Assembly: GCA_900539195.1 (NCBI GenBank)
Contig: UQBC01000001.1
Span: forward strand, 82,366 to 146,365
Length of the DNA stretch: 64,000 nt
DNA from: an uncultured Oscillospiraceae bacterium
GTDB taxonomy: Bacteria; Bacillota; Clostridia; Oscillospirales; Ruminococcaceae
Direction of reading: 5' to 3'
Shown: one piece after another, positions 17,231 through 26,244 of the stretch
Position numbering within the stretch: the stretch's first letter is position 1
Layout: each line of letters begins with the position of its first letter
The notes under the pieces: model-generated
Databases searched by the model: none
The model's input: only the letters and a program-made list of their open reading frames with translations
Told to the model about the DNA's origin: nothing
Program-made: the position numbers and the translations under genes

Positions 17231-18127
17231 CTACAAATTGTAAAACTCATTCAATATCTGCCTTGCGCTGTAACCACGTTCCGACAATTTAAGTGCCGAA
17301 TATACGCTCATTCCGCAGTTACAGCCGTCACCTCTTGTCGTAAAGCTGTACAGTCTTTGCGTATAGCTTATATCAAACGACGGAGAACGGATATCAAACA
17401 GACTGCGGAATTCTTCACACGACATTCTTATACCGCATACGCTAAGCCCCAGCACATTCCCGTCACCGTCACGGTTTATATTACTTATCCACTTTGATTC
17501 ATCGGGTGGAATAATAAGAGATGGATACGCAGTCAGCATTATTTCCGCTATGCCGTCCGCTGTCAGCTGACAACTTCCGATATAATAATCCGCAGTCTTA
17601 TCCTTTTCGCAGTACAGCTTTTTCACATACGGGTTTTTGCAGTCACCGGGCGATATCATAGTTCCCGATGAAATACGGCAGACGGGCAGAAAAACAGCTT
17701 TACCGTCTACGGTGAAGTTCTGCGATAATGCATATTCTGCTGACTTTTCCGCATATTTTCTGTAGATCGAAAGCTCTGCGCCGAAATGCTCAAGCCCCTC
17801 CCTTTCGTCCATATAATCAAGTCGGGGATATCCGCTGTCAGGCGCTTTGCCCGTTTTAAGCAGATATCTTGCCGAACAGTCAAGCGCTATTGCTACTGCA
17901 TTTATCCCCTCGGTATCATTATTATCCGGCGGACTGTCAAGCGTTTTCAGCTCACTCAGCACACAACCGGCAAGAAATTCCTTATACGCATATTCCGTGT
18001 TACAATATATTACCGTCTGCGGTCTTATCTGCTCTGTCCTTGCCGAAAAACACAATAGTATGACCACAGGCATAACGGCTACCAGCACAAGCCCGGCTAT
18101 AAGCAGATACAGATATTTCTTTTTCAT
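17231..18127 (-). CDS. SpoIID/LytB-like domain protein, divergent
   Basis: A 298-residue protein with one N-terminal membrane span (residues 4-27), so it is probably anchored with its domain outside the cytoplasm. The SpoIID pattern is recognisable but weak: LAGCVLSELK near residue 55 in place of the usual GVVAxEMP, with the candidate catalytic Glu kept; INAVAIALDCSARYLL for the QAVAARTY segment; and near the end GDGCNCGMSVYSALKLSERGYSARQI, matching GHGVGMSQYGA....G.....IL. SpoIID enzymes are lytic transglycosylases that trim peptidoglycan in spore engulfment. The Gly-His of GHGxGMSQ is lost, so activity is uncertain. ATG 18127 has AAGGAAAA upstream. Confidence 0.75.
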   Translation of the reverse strand: MKKKYLYLLIAGLVLVAVMPVVILLCFSARTEQIRPQTVIYCNTEYAYKEFLAGCVLSELKTLDSPPDNNDTEGINAVAIALDCSARYLLKTGKAPDSGYPRLDYMDEREGLEHFGAELSIYRKYAEKSAEYALSQNFTVDGKAVFLPVCRISSGTMISPGDCKNPYVKKLYCEKDKTADYYIGSCQLTADGIAEIMLTAYPSLIIPPDESKWISNINRDGDGNVLGLSVCGIRMSCEEFRSLFDIRSPSFDISYTQRLYSFTTRGDGCNCGMSVYSALKLSERGYSARQILNEFYNL

Positions 18128-18146
18128 TGCGCCGATTTTTCCTTTC

Positions 18147-18175
18147 TTGACTTATCAGAACAAATAGAGTATAAT
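18147..18175 (+). promoter_or_regulatory. sigma-A promoter of the citrate synthase gene
   Basis: -35 TTGACT (18147-18152), a 17-bp spacer and a perfect -10 TATAAT (18170-18175). It gives a 5' UTR of about 108 nt. An inverted repeat ACCGT-N4-ACGGT (18228-18241) lies in that UTR. Confidence 0.85.
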
Positions 18176-18289
18176 AATAGGGAATAGACGCTTCGGTAAA
18201 CCGGTTCGTCCGTAATTCATTATATTCACCGTTTTTACGGTATAGAATATGCGAGGCTATTATAAACGTATAAAGAAAGGAATAAATAT

Positions 18290-19630
18290 ATGAACGAGCG
18301 ATTTCAGAAGCTTTGCCGCGACTACAAAATCCAGACGGCAATAGACCCGAGATTATATGACAAATATAACGTAAAGAGAGGACTTCGTAACAACGACGGA
18401 AGCGGTGTTGTTGTCGGTCTTACAAACATATGCTGTGTACACGGCTATGTTATCGACGAGGGCGAAAAGCGCCCTGCTCCCGGTCAGCTGATATACAGGG
18501 GATATGATATCTGCGACCTTGTAAGCGGCGTTGAAAAGGACGGAAGATACGGCTTTGAAGAAACAGCCTACCTCCTTCTTTTCGGAAACCTGCCCGACAA
18601 GGAACACCTTGAGGACTTCAAGAAGATAGTAACACACTACCGCACTCTGCCCCCCTACTTTGCAGAGGACGTACTTATGCGTTGCCCGTCATCAAACATA
18701 ATGAACAAGATGGCTCAGTCGGTACTCGCACTTTACACATATGATAAAGAGCCTGAGAACAAGAGCATGGAAAGCGAAATGCTCAAGGCTATCTCGGTTA
18801 TCGCAAGACTGCCCGCAATAATGGTAGGCGCTTATCAGGTAATGCGCCGTTATCTCTATAACTCAAGTATGGTAATGCACCCGATAAACCTTGACGAGAG
18901 CCTTGCGGAAAGCATTCTGTCCACACTGCGTGACAACCGTGAGTACACAAAGGAGGAGGCAAAGCTTCTCGACCTTTGTCTTATGCTCCATGCAGAGCAT
19001 GGCGGCGGTAACAACTCGACATTTACCTGCCGTTGCGTAACCTCAACAGGTACAGACGCTTATGCGGCTTACGCTTCCGCTATCTCGGCACTTAAGGGTC
19101 CCCGTCACGGCGGCGCAAATATTAAAGTCATGGAAATGCTTAACTGTATTGAAAACGGCGTAAAGAACTGGGAAAACGAAGGTGAAGTTGCAGACTTCCT
19201 TACAAAGATATTAAACAAGGAAGAAAACGACCACAGCGGTCTTATCTACGGTATGGGTCACGCTGTATACACCCTGTCAGACCCAAGAGCCGTACAGCTC
19301 AAGAAATCCGCTCTCAAGCTTGCAAAGGGCACAGAGATGGAAGCCGAGTTCAGACTGCTCGATACTATCGAGCGTCTTACTCCCCAGTTGTTTGCAAAGA
19401 ACAAGGGCGATGTAAAGACAATGTGTGCAAATGTTGATATGTACTCAGGTCTTGTTTACAAGTTCCTCGGCATACCCGTTGAAATGTACACCGCACTGTT
19501 TGCCTGTGCAAGAATGCCCGGCTGGTGTGCTCACAGAATGGAAGAAATAGAAAACGGCAAGCGTATCATGCGTCCTGCCTACAGAACGCTTATCAAGAAC
19601 AGGGATTATATTGCTCTTGACCAGCGCTGA
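18290..19630 (+). CDS. citrate synthase
   Basis: A 446-residue type I citrate/2-methylcitrate synthase family protein, condensing acetyl-CoA with oxaloacetate. Visible family features: PGQLIYRGYDICDL (substrate-site His/Arg region, here RGYDI), LMLHAEHGGGNNSTFTCR with the catalytic-site His, LKGPRHGGAN, and GMGHAVYTLSDPRA holding the second catalytic His and substrate Arg region. In anaerobes this feeds an incomplete TCA branch toward 2-oxoglutarate and glutamate. ATG 18290 lies behind AGAAAGGAA with its own promoter. The next gene follows after 29 bp. Methylcitrate activity cannot be excluded by motif. Confidence 0.93.
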   Translation: MNERFQKLCRDYKIQTAIDPRLYDKYNVKRGLRNNDGSGVVVGLTNICCVHGYVIDEGEKRPAPGQLIYRGYDICDLVSGVEKDGRYGFEETAYLLLFGNLPDKEHLEDFKKIVTHYRTLPPYFAEDVLMRCPSSNIMNKMAQSVLALYTYDKEPENKSMESEMLKAISVIARLPAIMVGAYQVMRRYLYNSSMVMHPINLDESLAESILSTLRDNREYTKEEAKLLDLCLMLHAEHGGGNNSTFTCRCVTSTGTDAYAAYASAISALKGPRHGGANIKVMEMLNCIENGVKNWENEGEVADFLTKILNKEENDHSGLIYGMGHAVYTLSDPRAVQLKKSALKLAKGTEMEAEFRLLDTIERLTPQLFAKNKGDVKTMCANVDMYSGLVYKFLGIPVEMYTALFACARMPGWCAHRMEEIENGKRIMRPAYRTLIKNRDYIALDQR

Positions 19631-19659
19631 TTATAAAAGAACAATTGAAAGGCGCAACA

Positions 19660-20562
19660 ATGAAAGGAATACTTTCCGATAAAAAGGCAATATCGGCAGG
19701 AATTATATCCGCCGTTGTACTTACCGTACTGAGAATAATCCAGCTCAATACAGGTACAGAATATCCGTCCAATCTCTATGCGGCGGGAAGCGAGGTTCTT
19801 AACACAGTATACCATATACTGCTCATAGCATCGGCTGTGGCTGTCAGCATTCTCGCTTTCTTCGACATCAAAAGTTCTCAGCCCAAAACAGCCGCAGAGC
19901 TTTCAGCGAAAAGCTGTACCGCCGTGGGTATTGTAATGATACTCGCAGGTGCGGCATGGATACTGCCTGTTATAAACGACTTTTCCGCAGGAACAGTCGG
20001 AATATACACGATAACATCACTTGCGGGCTGTATAGCGTATCTTGCAGGCGGTATGACGATAATGTCGTCGTCAAAGATAGTCCCTGCGCAGTGCGTAAGC
20101 GCAGTGTTCATAATCATCAACTATCTGATAGTAGCCGTAAAATTCTATCTCGGCAGTCCGATAATAACCGGTATGCCGCAGAAGCTTATGCTTATGCTGT
20201 TCTATATCCTGACTATACTGTTCTGGATAAATATGGGCAGATTTATGTGCGGCGGCGAAAAGAAATTCACAAGAACCGCGCTTATAGCTTCGGGATATTT
20301 CAGCGGAGCGTGCTCTGCCGCTTATCTTATAAGCTGTTTTGCGCTTGCGGTAACAGATTCCGAAAAGTGGACGCAGCTTATTGACGCACCCGACCTTGAA
20401 CTTATAATCACCGCTTTTGTACCCGCAGCGCTTGCAGGTATAGTACAGTTCTCAAAAAAGGCGGTTCCCGCAATCACAGACGACGCTTCCGTTCCGAAGC
20501 AGGATATTGTTTCCGCATCGGAAGAAACCGCCGCCGAAAGCGATACACAGGACGCCGAGTAA
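19660..20562 (+). CDS. polytopic membrane protein, unknown
   Basis: A 300-residue protein with about eight hydrophobic spans spaced along its length and a polar C-terminal tail rich in Ala/Glu/Asp/Thr (from about residue 278). No signature recognised. The start chosen is ATG 19660, with GAAAGG 7 nt upstream; a TTG five codons earlier overlaps that RBS. It lies between citrate synthase and a lipoprotein/two-component cluster, with gaps of 29 and 17 bp, suggesting one transcript. Confidence 0.8.
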   Translation: MKGILSDKKAISAGIISAVVLTVLRIIQLNTGTEYPSNLYAAGSEVLNTVYHILLIASAVAVSILAFFDIKSSQPKTAAELSAKSCTAVGIVMILAGAAWILPVINDFSAGTVGIYTITSLAGCIAYLAGGMTIMSSSKIVPAQCVSAVFIIINYLIVAVKFYLGSPIITGMPQKLMLMLFYILTILFWINMGRFMCGGEKKFTRTALIASGYFSGACSAAYLISCFALAVTDSEKWTQLIDAPDLELIITAFVPAALAGIVQFSKKAVPAITDDASVPKQDIVSASEETAAESDTQDAE

Positions 20563-20579
20563 GCGTCCGAGGAGAAAAA

Positions 20580-22049
20580 ATGAAAAACATCACTATACTA
20601 CGTCTTAATAAAATACTCAGAAAAACAGCAGGGCTTACTGCGCTGGTGTGCTTTATTTCTGCACTCTGCGGCTGTTCCGGCTCATTTTCGGCAGGCGACC
20701 TGCTGGCTTCTCCCAGACTTACCGACGAACAGAACGAAATATACAATGCCCTGACCGCAAGCGCGGGCAGGGTTGATTTGCGTTATCCCCATACAGGAGA
20801 ATACCGCAGTGCATTTGTTATCCACAATATAGACGATGAACCCACCGACGAGGCGATAGTGTTCTATGAGCAGAACAAGACCGATACGGCAAAAGAACCC
20901 GGAGCGCAGGACGGAAACGCAGTCGGAAACCTGCGTGTAAGCTTTCTTGACAAGGACGAAAACGGCGACTGGAAGGCGACCTATGAGCTTCCCGCCGCAG
21001 GCACCGAGGTCGAAAGCGTTGCTTTTTCAAAGCTTGGCTCGGATAAGGAAAAACTGCTCATAAGCTACTCCGTCCTCGGCTCTTCCGACAAAATAATGTC
21101 TGTTATTGACTATGAAAACGGCGTTGCGACACAGCTCGGCACAGTAGGATATTCATCATATATAATGCTTGACAACCTGACCGAAAGCGGCGAATATCTT
21201 GCCTGCTTCAACCGTGACGGTGCAAAGAAGAGCGCTAATATGACCGTCTACGGCTGTAGCGACGGCAAGACCCTCGGTATGATATACCCGGTGTTGTCAT
21301 TCGGAAACGGAGTTACCGATTTTGACAGAATAACATCTGCAAACTGCCTTTTACTCGGAAAGAAAATGCCGTGCATAGCGGTCGACTATCTCATTTCGGA
21401 AAACTATTACGGCACAACCGTGCTGTATTATAACGGAAGCTCTTTTGCAACAGCCGAAACAACAGTGAGGTACGGTGCAGACACCAACTATTCACGCCAT
21501 GTGAACGGCTATACTCCTAAACTGTCTTCGCAGGATATCGACGGCGACGGAATAATAGATATCCCTGCAACCTCGCCGCTCCCCGGATATGAAAACCTCT
21601 CATTCCCCGAACAGATATGCGCGGTCCGCTGGTACAAGCAGAATTGCAGCAAGATAGAACTTACGGCATATACATTCGTTGATCCTCAGAGGAACTTCAT
21701 GCTCACCTTCCCCGGAAGATGGGTCGGAATGGTGACCGCAACCGTCAACACGGAAGACAACTCTGTCACCTTCTGGAAGTACGAGGGCGACATAAAGGAA
21801 AACGAATACGCTCTGCTGACAATAAAGACCGTGCTTAAAAGCGACACATCGGCTCAGAGTGAACCGGATACTCAATCGGCACTGCGTGACGGTTTCAGAC
21901 TGTTCTCGGACGACAGCGAAAAGACGATATATTACAAGAGTATTATGTACGAGGGATTGTCGCTTACCGATGATGAAATAGAAGCGGCTGTCAAAGTGCG
22001 TCCGGAAGGATACGACAATGATGCGGCTCTGCTCAGCAGCGGAAATTAA
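20580..22049 (+). CDS. lipoprotein with FG-GAP-like calcium-loop segment
   Basis: A 489-residue protein. A basic start and hydrophobic run end in ALCGC, a lipobox with the Cys near residue 32. The body is beta-rich, with recurring DGDG-type segments; SQDIDGDGIIDIP near residue 325 matches a calcium-binding loop as in VCBS/FG-GAP repeats, so a beta-propeller is plausible. It precedes a response regulator and sensor kinase by 33 bp, so it may present a ligand to the kinase or be the operon's output. No enzyme motif found. Confidence 0.82.
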   Translation: MKNITILRLNKILRKTAGLTALVCFISALCGCSGSFSAGDLLASPRLTDEQNEIYNALTASAGRVDLRYPHTGEYRSAFVIHNIDDEPTDEAIVFYEQNKTDTAKEPGAQDGNAVGNLRVSFLDKDENGDWKATYELPAAGTEVESVAFSKLGSDKEKLLISYSVLGSSDKIMSVIDYENGVATQLGTVGYSSYIMLDNLTESGEYLACFNRDGAKKSANMTVYGCSDGKTLGMIYPVLSFGNGVTDFDRITSANCLLLGKKMPCIAVDYLISENYYGTTVLYYNGSSFATAETTVRYGADTNYSRHVNGYTPKLSSQDIDGDGIIDIPATSPLPGYENLSFPEQICAVRWYKQNCSKIELTAYTFVDPQRNFMLTFPGRWVGMVTATVNTEDNSVTFWKYEGDIKENEYALLTIKTVLKSDTSAQSEPDTQSALRDGFRLFSDDSEKTIYYKSIMYEGLSLTDDEIEAAVKVRPEGYDNDAALLSSGN

Positions 22050-22082
22050 GCCGGAACGGCATAGTGAAAGGCAGGTAAACAT

Positions 22083-22817
22083 ATGAAAAGAATACTCGTT
22101 TGTGAAGATGAAGACGCAATCAGGGATTTTGTCGTAATAAACCTGAAGCGCAGCGGATATGACGTTATAGATGTCAGCAATGCCGCTCAGGCTATGGAAG
22201 CGTATGTGCACTACGGCGGGCTTATCGATGTCGCGCTGCTTGATATAATGATGCCCGGCATGGACGGCAGCGAGCTTTGTCGTTGGCTCAGACAGAAGAG
22301 CGATACTATGGGTATCATTATGCTCTCCGCCAAAAGTCAGGAGGTAGACAAGATACGCTGTCTTACGCAGGGTGCGGATGACTATGTGACAAAGCCGTTC
22401 TCTCCGTCTGAGCTTGTTGCAAGAGTCGACGCAGTATACCGCAGGGTGAGCCTGAGCGTTGCAAGACCGCCCGAGGACGAGGGCAGAACGCTTATCTCCG
22501 GTCCGTTCTCAATAAATACAAAGAGCCGTATTTTCACAAAGAACGGAACAGGCATAGAGATAACGCAGGTGGAATATCAGCTGCTTGAGTATTTCATGGA
22601 AAACAGCGGCTCGGCGCTTGACCGCAAGAGCATACTTAACCGTATATGGGGCGAGGACTATTACGGCGACGATAAAATAGTCGATGTCAACATAAGGCGG
22701 CTCAGAATGAAAATAGAAGAGGACCCGTCAAATCCGAGATACATAACCACCATATGGGGCTACGGCTACAAGTGGTGCGTAGACGAGCTTGCCGCCGCAG
22801 GCGAGTTCAACGGATAA
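22083..22817 (+). CDS. OmpR/PhoB-type response regulator
   Basis: 244 residues. The receiver domain (1-115) has the acidic pair EDED near residue 9, phospho-acceptor Asp54 in ALLDIMMPGMDG, and Lys in TKPFSP. The C-terminal winged-helix DNA-binding domain (from about 140) shows NRIWGEDYYGDDKIVDVNI (PhoB-type recognition helix region) and TTIWGYGYKW. Phosphorylated by the kinase encoded 19 bp downstream, it would bind promoters as a dimer. RBS AAAGGCAG before ATG 22083. Confidence 0.96.
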   Translation: MKRILVCEDEDAIRDFVVINLKRSGYDVIDVSNAAQAMEAYVHYGGLIDVALLDIMMPGMDGSELCRWLRQKSDTMGIIMLSAKSQEVDKIRCLTQGADDYVTKPFSPSELVARVDAVYRRVSLSVARPPEDEGRTLISGPFSINTKSRIFTKNGTGIEITQVEYQLLEYFMENSGSALDRKSILNRIWGEDYYGDDKIVDVNIRRLRMKIEEDPSNPRYITTIWGYGYKWCVDELAAAGEFNG

Positions 22818-22836
22818 ACAAACGGAGGTAAAGGCT

Positions 22837-24264
22837 TTGGCAAGACGCACGACGATAGCTAACCGCTGGTTTCTTAAAAGCTTCAGCGCGGTAGTTATAG
22901 TTCTGGTACTGCTTGATATAGTTATGTACTGCGTATTCAGGGCGTACTTTTACAGTACAGTCGAGCAGACGCTCCGCAGTGAGCTGAACGTTATATCCAC
23001 CGTGCTTACACGGTACTACAACAGCAGTTCGACAGGTAGCGGCACCAACTATTCAAACGAGATACGAGATACCGTTGAAAGTTTCACCAAAAAAGACCGT
23101 ATGGAGCTTATGATGATAAACTCCGGAGGCAAGGTCGTAATAACGTCAAGCGGATTCGAGCCGAGCAACTCCTATGATATGCCCGACTATGACAGCGCAG
23201 TTAAAAGTGGAAACGGCATAGGTGTTTACAGCGGCTATCAGAGCAACGGCGAGAAGGTCATGGCAGTCACCGGACTGCTTGAAACAGGAAACGACAACTA
23301 CAGCGCAGTAAGGGTCATAACTTCGCTTTCAAAGGTAGATAAACAGCTCGGCGTGATTATGATTTTCATAATAGCGATAAGCGGAGCTATCATAATACTT
23401 ATGCTGGTGCTCGGACTTTACTTCATAAAATCGATAGTAATGCCTTTAAGGCAGATAAGCGTAAACGCACGAAAGATAGCAAAGGGCGACTTCGGAGTGC
23501 ATATTGAGGAAACCACAGATGACGAACTCGGTGAGCTGTGCCACGTATTCAACTATATGGCAGACGAGCTTGAAAACTCGGAGAAAATAAAGAACGACTT
23601 CATCTCTTCCGTATCACACGAACTGCGTACCCCGCTGACGGCGATAAAGGGCTGGAGCGAAACGATCGCCGCAAGCCCTAATGATAAGGAAACCGCCAAA
23701 AAAGGTATGCGGGTCATTGCGGAAGAATCCGAAAGACTTTCCAATATGGTTGAAGAACTGCTTGACTTCTCAAGGATACAGGGCGGCAGGTTCAACCTCA
23801 GCAAGGCGAATATGGACGTGTTTGCCGAGCTTACCGACGCTGTGATAATATATTCCGAAAAGGCAAGACAGGAAAATAAGACGCTTCTGTATGACGAGCC
23901 GCAGGAGATAGTAACTATCTTCGGCGACAGAAACCGTATAAGACAGGTGTTTATAAATATAATAGACAACGCTATAAAATACTCCGCAGTAAACGGACAT
24001 ATCATAGTAGCTACTGCTATGACTGCCGACTCGGTTATCATTACCATTGAAGACGACGGTTGCGGCATTGCCGGATCCGACCTGCCCAAAGTTAAAGCCA
24101 AATTCTATAAGGCGAACAACACGGTAAGAGGTTCGGGAATAGGTCTTGCGGTTGCAGATGAGATTGTGACCGCACACGGCGGAACACTTGATATTGAAAG
24201 CGAACTCGGACGATATACAAGGGTAGTGATCACCCTGCCGATAGCTAAAAAGGACGAACAATAA
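22837..24264 (+). CDS. sensor histidine kinase
   Basis: A 475-residue kinase. Two membrane spans (about residues 12-36 and 172-200) enclose a 135-residue extracytoplasmic sensor domain. Then come HAMP (about 200-250), dimerisation with the phospho-acceptor His in SVSHELRTPLT, an N box (FINIIDNAIKYS), and ATP-lid Gly boxes EDDGCGIAG and GSGIGLAVADEIV. The start is TTG 22837, 8 nt behind a perfect GGAGG; an ATG at 22789 would overlap the regulator gene by 29 bp and has no RBS. The partner is the response regulator just upstream. The neighbouring lipoprotein may be part of signal reception. Confidence 0.94.
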   Translation: MARRTTIANRWFLKSFSAVVIVLVLLDIVMYCVFRAYFYSTVEQTLRSELNVISTVLTRYYNSSSTGSGTNYSNEIRDTVESFTKKDRMELMMINSGGKVVITSSGFEPSNSYDMPDYDSAVKSGNGIGVYSGYQSNGEKVMAVTGLLETGNDNYSAVRVITSLSKVDKQLGVIMIFIIAISGAIIILMLVLGLYFIKSIVMPLRQISVNARKIAKGDFGVHIEETTDDELGELCHVFNYMADELENSEKIKNDFISSVSHELRTPLTAIKGWSETIAASPNDKETAKKGMRVIAEESERLSNMVEELLDFSRIQGGRFNLSKANMDVFAELTDAVIIYSEKARQENKTLLYDEPQEIVTIFGDRNRIRQVFINIIDNAIKYSAVNGHIIVATAMTADSVIITIEDDGCGIAGSDLPKVKAKFYKANNTVRGSGIGLAVADEIVTAHGGTLDIESELGRYTRVVITLPIAKKDEQ

Positions 24265-24276
24265 GAAAGGCTGAAT

Positions 24277-25332
24277 ATGAGCGAACAGAACAAGAAGATA
24301 ATCAAAACAAAAGTCGGCGGACAAGCTCTCATTGAGGGCGTTATGATGCTCGGTCCGAAAAAGGGCTGTATGGCTGTACGTCAGCCCGACAGGGAGATAT
24401 ACACGGAGGTGTGGGACAGGAAGGCTCCGAAGTGGTATAACAAAGCGCCATTTATCAGAGGCTGTATAAATTTCGTTTCACAGTTGGCGGACGGTTACAA
24501 GTACCTTAACAAGTCGGGCGAAGTGAGCGGAATGTTCGATGAAGAAGAGGACGAAAAGGACAAGAAGAAAAAAGAAAAAGAGCAGGACAAACAGGCAGAT
24601 AACGTAAGCAAAGAAAAACCGGAAGATAAAAAGGACGAAAAGAAAGACGGCAATAGCGCCGCTCTGACAACGGCTGTTGCGGTCATATCGGGTATTCTCG
24701 GCGTAGGGCTTGCGGTCGCACTGTTTGTGATACTGCCTACGCTTATATTCACAGGGATACAGACGCTGTGCGGAGATACGAATATATCCGCATTCCGCTC
24801 ACTGACGGAGGGTATTATTAAGATAGCGCTTTTTGTCGGCTATCTGTGGCTGACCTCTCTTATGAAAACGATGAAAAGGCTGTATCAGTATCACGGTGCG
24901 GAGCATAAGACGATATTCTGCTATGAGCATGGCGAGGAGCTGACTGTGGAGAACGTCAGAAAGTACAAGCGTTTCCACCCCAGATGCGGTACCAGCTTTA
25001 TATTCCTGACGCTTGCGATAAGCATACTGGTATATACCCTGCTCCCGATAAACAGCGAGCTGTTCATTGAAGCATTCGGAGTATCAAAGCTTATCGGCGA
25101 TATGCTGAGAGTATGCTGTAAGATAATTTTCCTGCCGATAGTCGTAGGTATCTCATACGAACTTATCCGTATCGCAGGAAAGTATGACAATGTGGTTACG
25201 AAGATAATTTCCGCTCCGGGACTTGCTATACAGCGTCTTACCACAAAGGAGCCTGCCGATGAGATGATAGAGGTGGCTATTGCGTCAATGAAGCCTGTTC
25301 TACCCGAAAATGCGGAGGACGCAAAGTGGTAA
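24277..25332 (+). CDS. DUF1385 membrane protein (YqhQ-like)
   Basis: A 351-residue protein of the DUF1385 family. The opening GGQALIEGVMMLGPK is the family hallmark. Three to four membrane spans follow (about 130-155, 180-200, 240-258 and 275-295) with YHGAEHKTIFCYEHGE and HPRCGTSFIF between them; the His/Cys residues hint at metal or redox chemistry. A very charged Lys/Glu/Asp insertion (about residues 88-125) sits between the N-terminal part and the first membrane span. The biochemical role is unknown, but it is commonly next to prmC in Firmicutes, as here (7-bp overlap). Confidence 0.9.
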   Translation: MSEQNKKIIKTKVGGQALIEGVMMLGPKKGCMAVRQPDREIYTEVWDRKAPKWYNKAPFIRGCINFVSQLADGYKYLNKSGEVSGMFDEEEDEKDKKKKEKEQDKQADNVSKEKPEDKKDEKKDGNSAALTTAVAVISGILGVGLAVALFVILPTLIFTGIQTLCGDTNISAFRSLTEGIIKIALFVGYLWLTSLMKTMKRLYQYHGAEHKTIFCYEHGEELTVENVRKYKRFHPRCGTSFIFLTLAISILVYTLLPINSELFIEAFGVSKLIGDMLRVCCKIIFLPIVVGISYELIRIAGKYDNVVTKIISAPGLAIQRLTTKEPADEMIEVAIASMKPVLPENAEDAKW

Positions 25333-26153
25333 TAAGGCAGGCGGTACGGCTTATAAGCGATATGCTTGAAAGCGTTACCGACGATGCGTATTTTGAGGCA
25401 AGGCAGATAGTAAGCGAAATCAGCGGCGGTAAAATGCCGTTTGAGGAAATCACCGAGGCACAGCTTGCCGAGTGCGAGGATAAGGCGAAAAGACGTAAAA
25501 CGGGCGAGCCGCTGCAATATATTTTAGGAAACTGGGAATTTTACGGCAGAAAATATTTTGTCGGGGAGGGAGTGCTTATTCCCCGTCCCGAAACAGAACT
25601 TCTGTGCGATATAGCAATCGAACATCTTAAAAACACGGGCGGTACGGCGGTGGACTTATGCTCGGGGAGCGGATGTATCGCTGTTACAACAGCGCTTGAA
25701 GCAAATGTCGGAACTGTAGGCATAGAGATATCCGGTAAGGCATACGGCTATTTTCTGAAAAACATAGCCGAAAACAAGGCAGAAAAGCTTGTCACTGCGA
25801 TAAACGGAGATATTTTCGATAAGGATATACTTGGACAGTTTCCTGATGATTCGTTGTCTGCCGTGCTTTCAAATCCGCCGTATATATCTTCTGCGGATAT
25901 GAAAACTCTGCAAAAGGAAGTAACATTCGAGCCTGAGCTTGCACTTTTCGGCGGTGAGGACGGACTGGACTTTTACCGCAGACTGGTGCCGATGTGGGCA
26001 GTAAAGCTCAGAAGCGGAGGACTTTTTGCAGTAGAGATCGGCGAAGAACAGGGACAGGCTGTGAGCGATATATTCAAAAAAGCGGGACTTACACCGCAGG
26101 TCGTTACAGACTACAGCGGTCACAATAGGATAGTCAGCGCCGTAAAGCAATAG
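25326..26153 (+). CDS. prmC: peptide chain release factor N5-glutamine methyltransferase
   Basis: 275 residues; methylates the GGQ Gln of release factors RF1/RF2 using SAM. An N-terminal helical substrate domain (1-75) leads to the SAM fold with AVDLCSGSGCIAV (motif I) and the catalytic SNPPYIS (NPPY) near residue 178. GEPLQYILGNWEFYG and LIPRPETELL are classic PrmC segments. The start is GTG 25326, overlapping the DUF1385 gene by 7 bp, so translation is probably coupled. The release factor gene is not adjacent. Confidence 0.94.
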   Translation: MVIRQAVRLISDMLESVTDDAYFEARQIVSEISGGKMPFEEITEAQLAECEDKAKRRKTGEPLQYILGNWEFYGRKYFVGEGVLIPRPETELLCDIAIEHLKNTGGTAVDLCSGSGCIAVTTALEANVGTVGIEISGKAYGYFLKNIAENKAEKLVTAINGDIFDKDILGQFPDDSLSAVLSNPPYISSADMKTLQKEVTFEPELALFGGEDGLDFYRRLVPMWAVKLRSGGLFAVEIGEEQGQAVSDIFKKAGLTPQVVTDYSGHNRIVSAVKQ

Positions 26154-26163
26154 AAAATAAAAT

Positions 26164-26183
26164 CTGTACATTTTATTGTACAG
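26164..26183. promoter_or_regulatory. palindromic operator candidate at the recA promoter
   Basis: A perfect inverted repeat CTGTACA-N6-TGTACAG. Its right arm overlaps the -35 element of recA. The outer CTGT...ACAG recalls proteobacterial LexA boxes, but with a longer spacer, and it is not the GAAC-N4-GTTC box of Bacillus. A repressor site is the simplest reading; the identity of the repressor is inferred only from recA being downstream. Confidence 0.6.
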
Positions 26184-26203
26184 CGATTATGATAGAATAT
26201 AAT
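26176..26203 (+). promoter_or_regulatory. sigma-A promoter of recA
   Basis: -35 TTGTAC (26176-26181), a 16-bp spacer and a perfect -10 TATAAT (26198-26203), about 40 bp before ATG 26245. Confidence 0.75.
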
Positions 26204-26244
26204 CACAGGATAAAACCGAACACAGAAAGGACGGGTAAAATAAT

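Noticed and set aside
22789..22836. ATG start for the sensor kinase inside the regulator gene
   Set aside because: It would overlap the regulator by 29 bp without an RBS, whereas TTG 22837 is 8 nt behind GGAGG.
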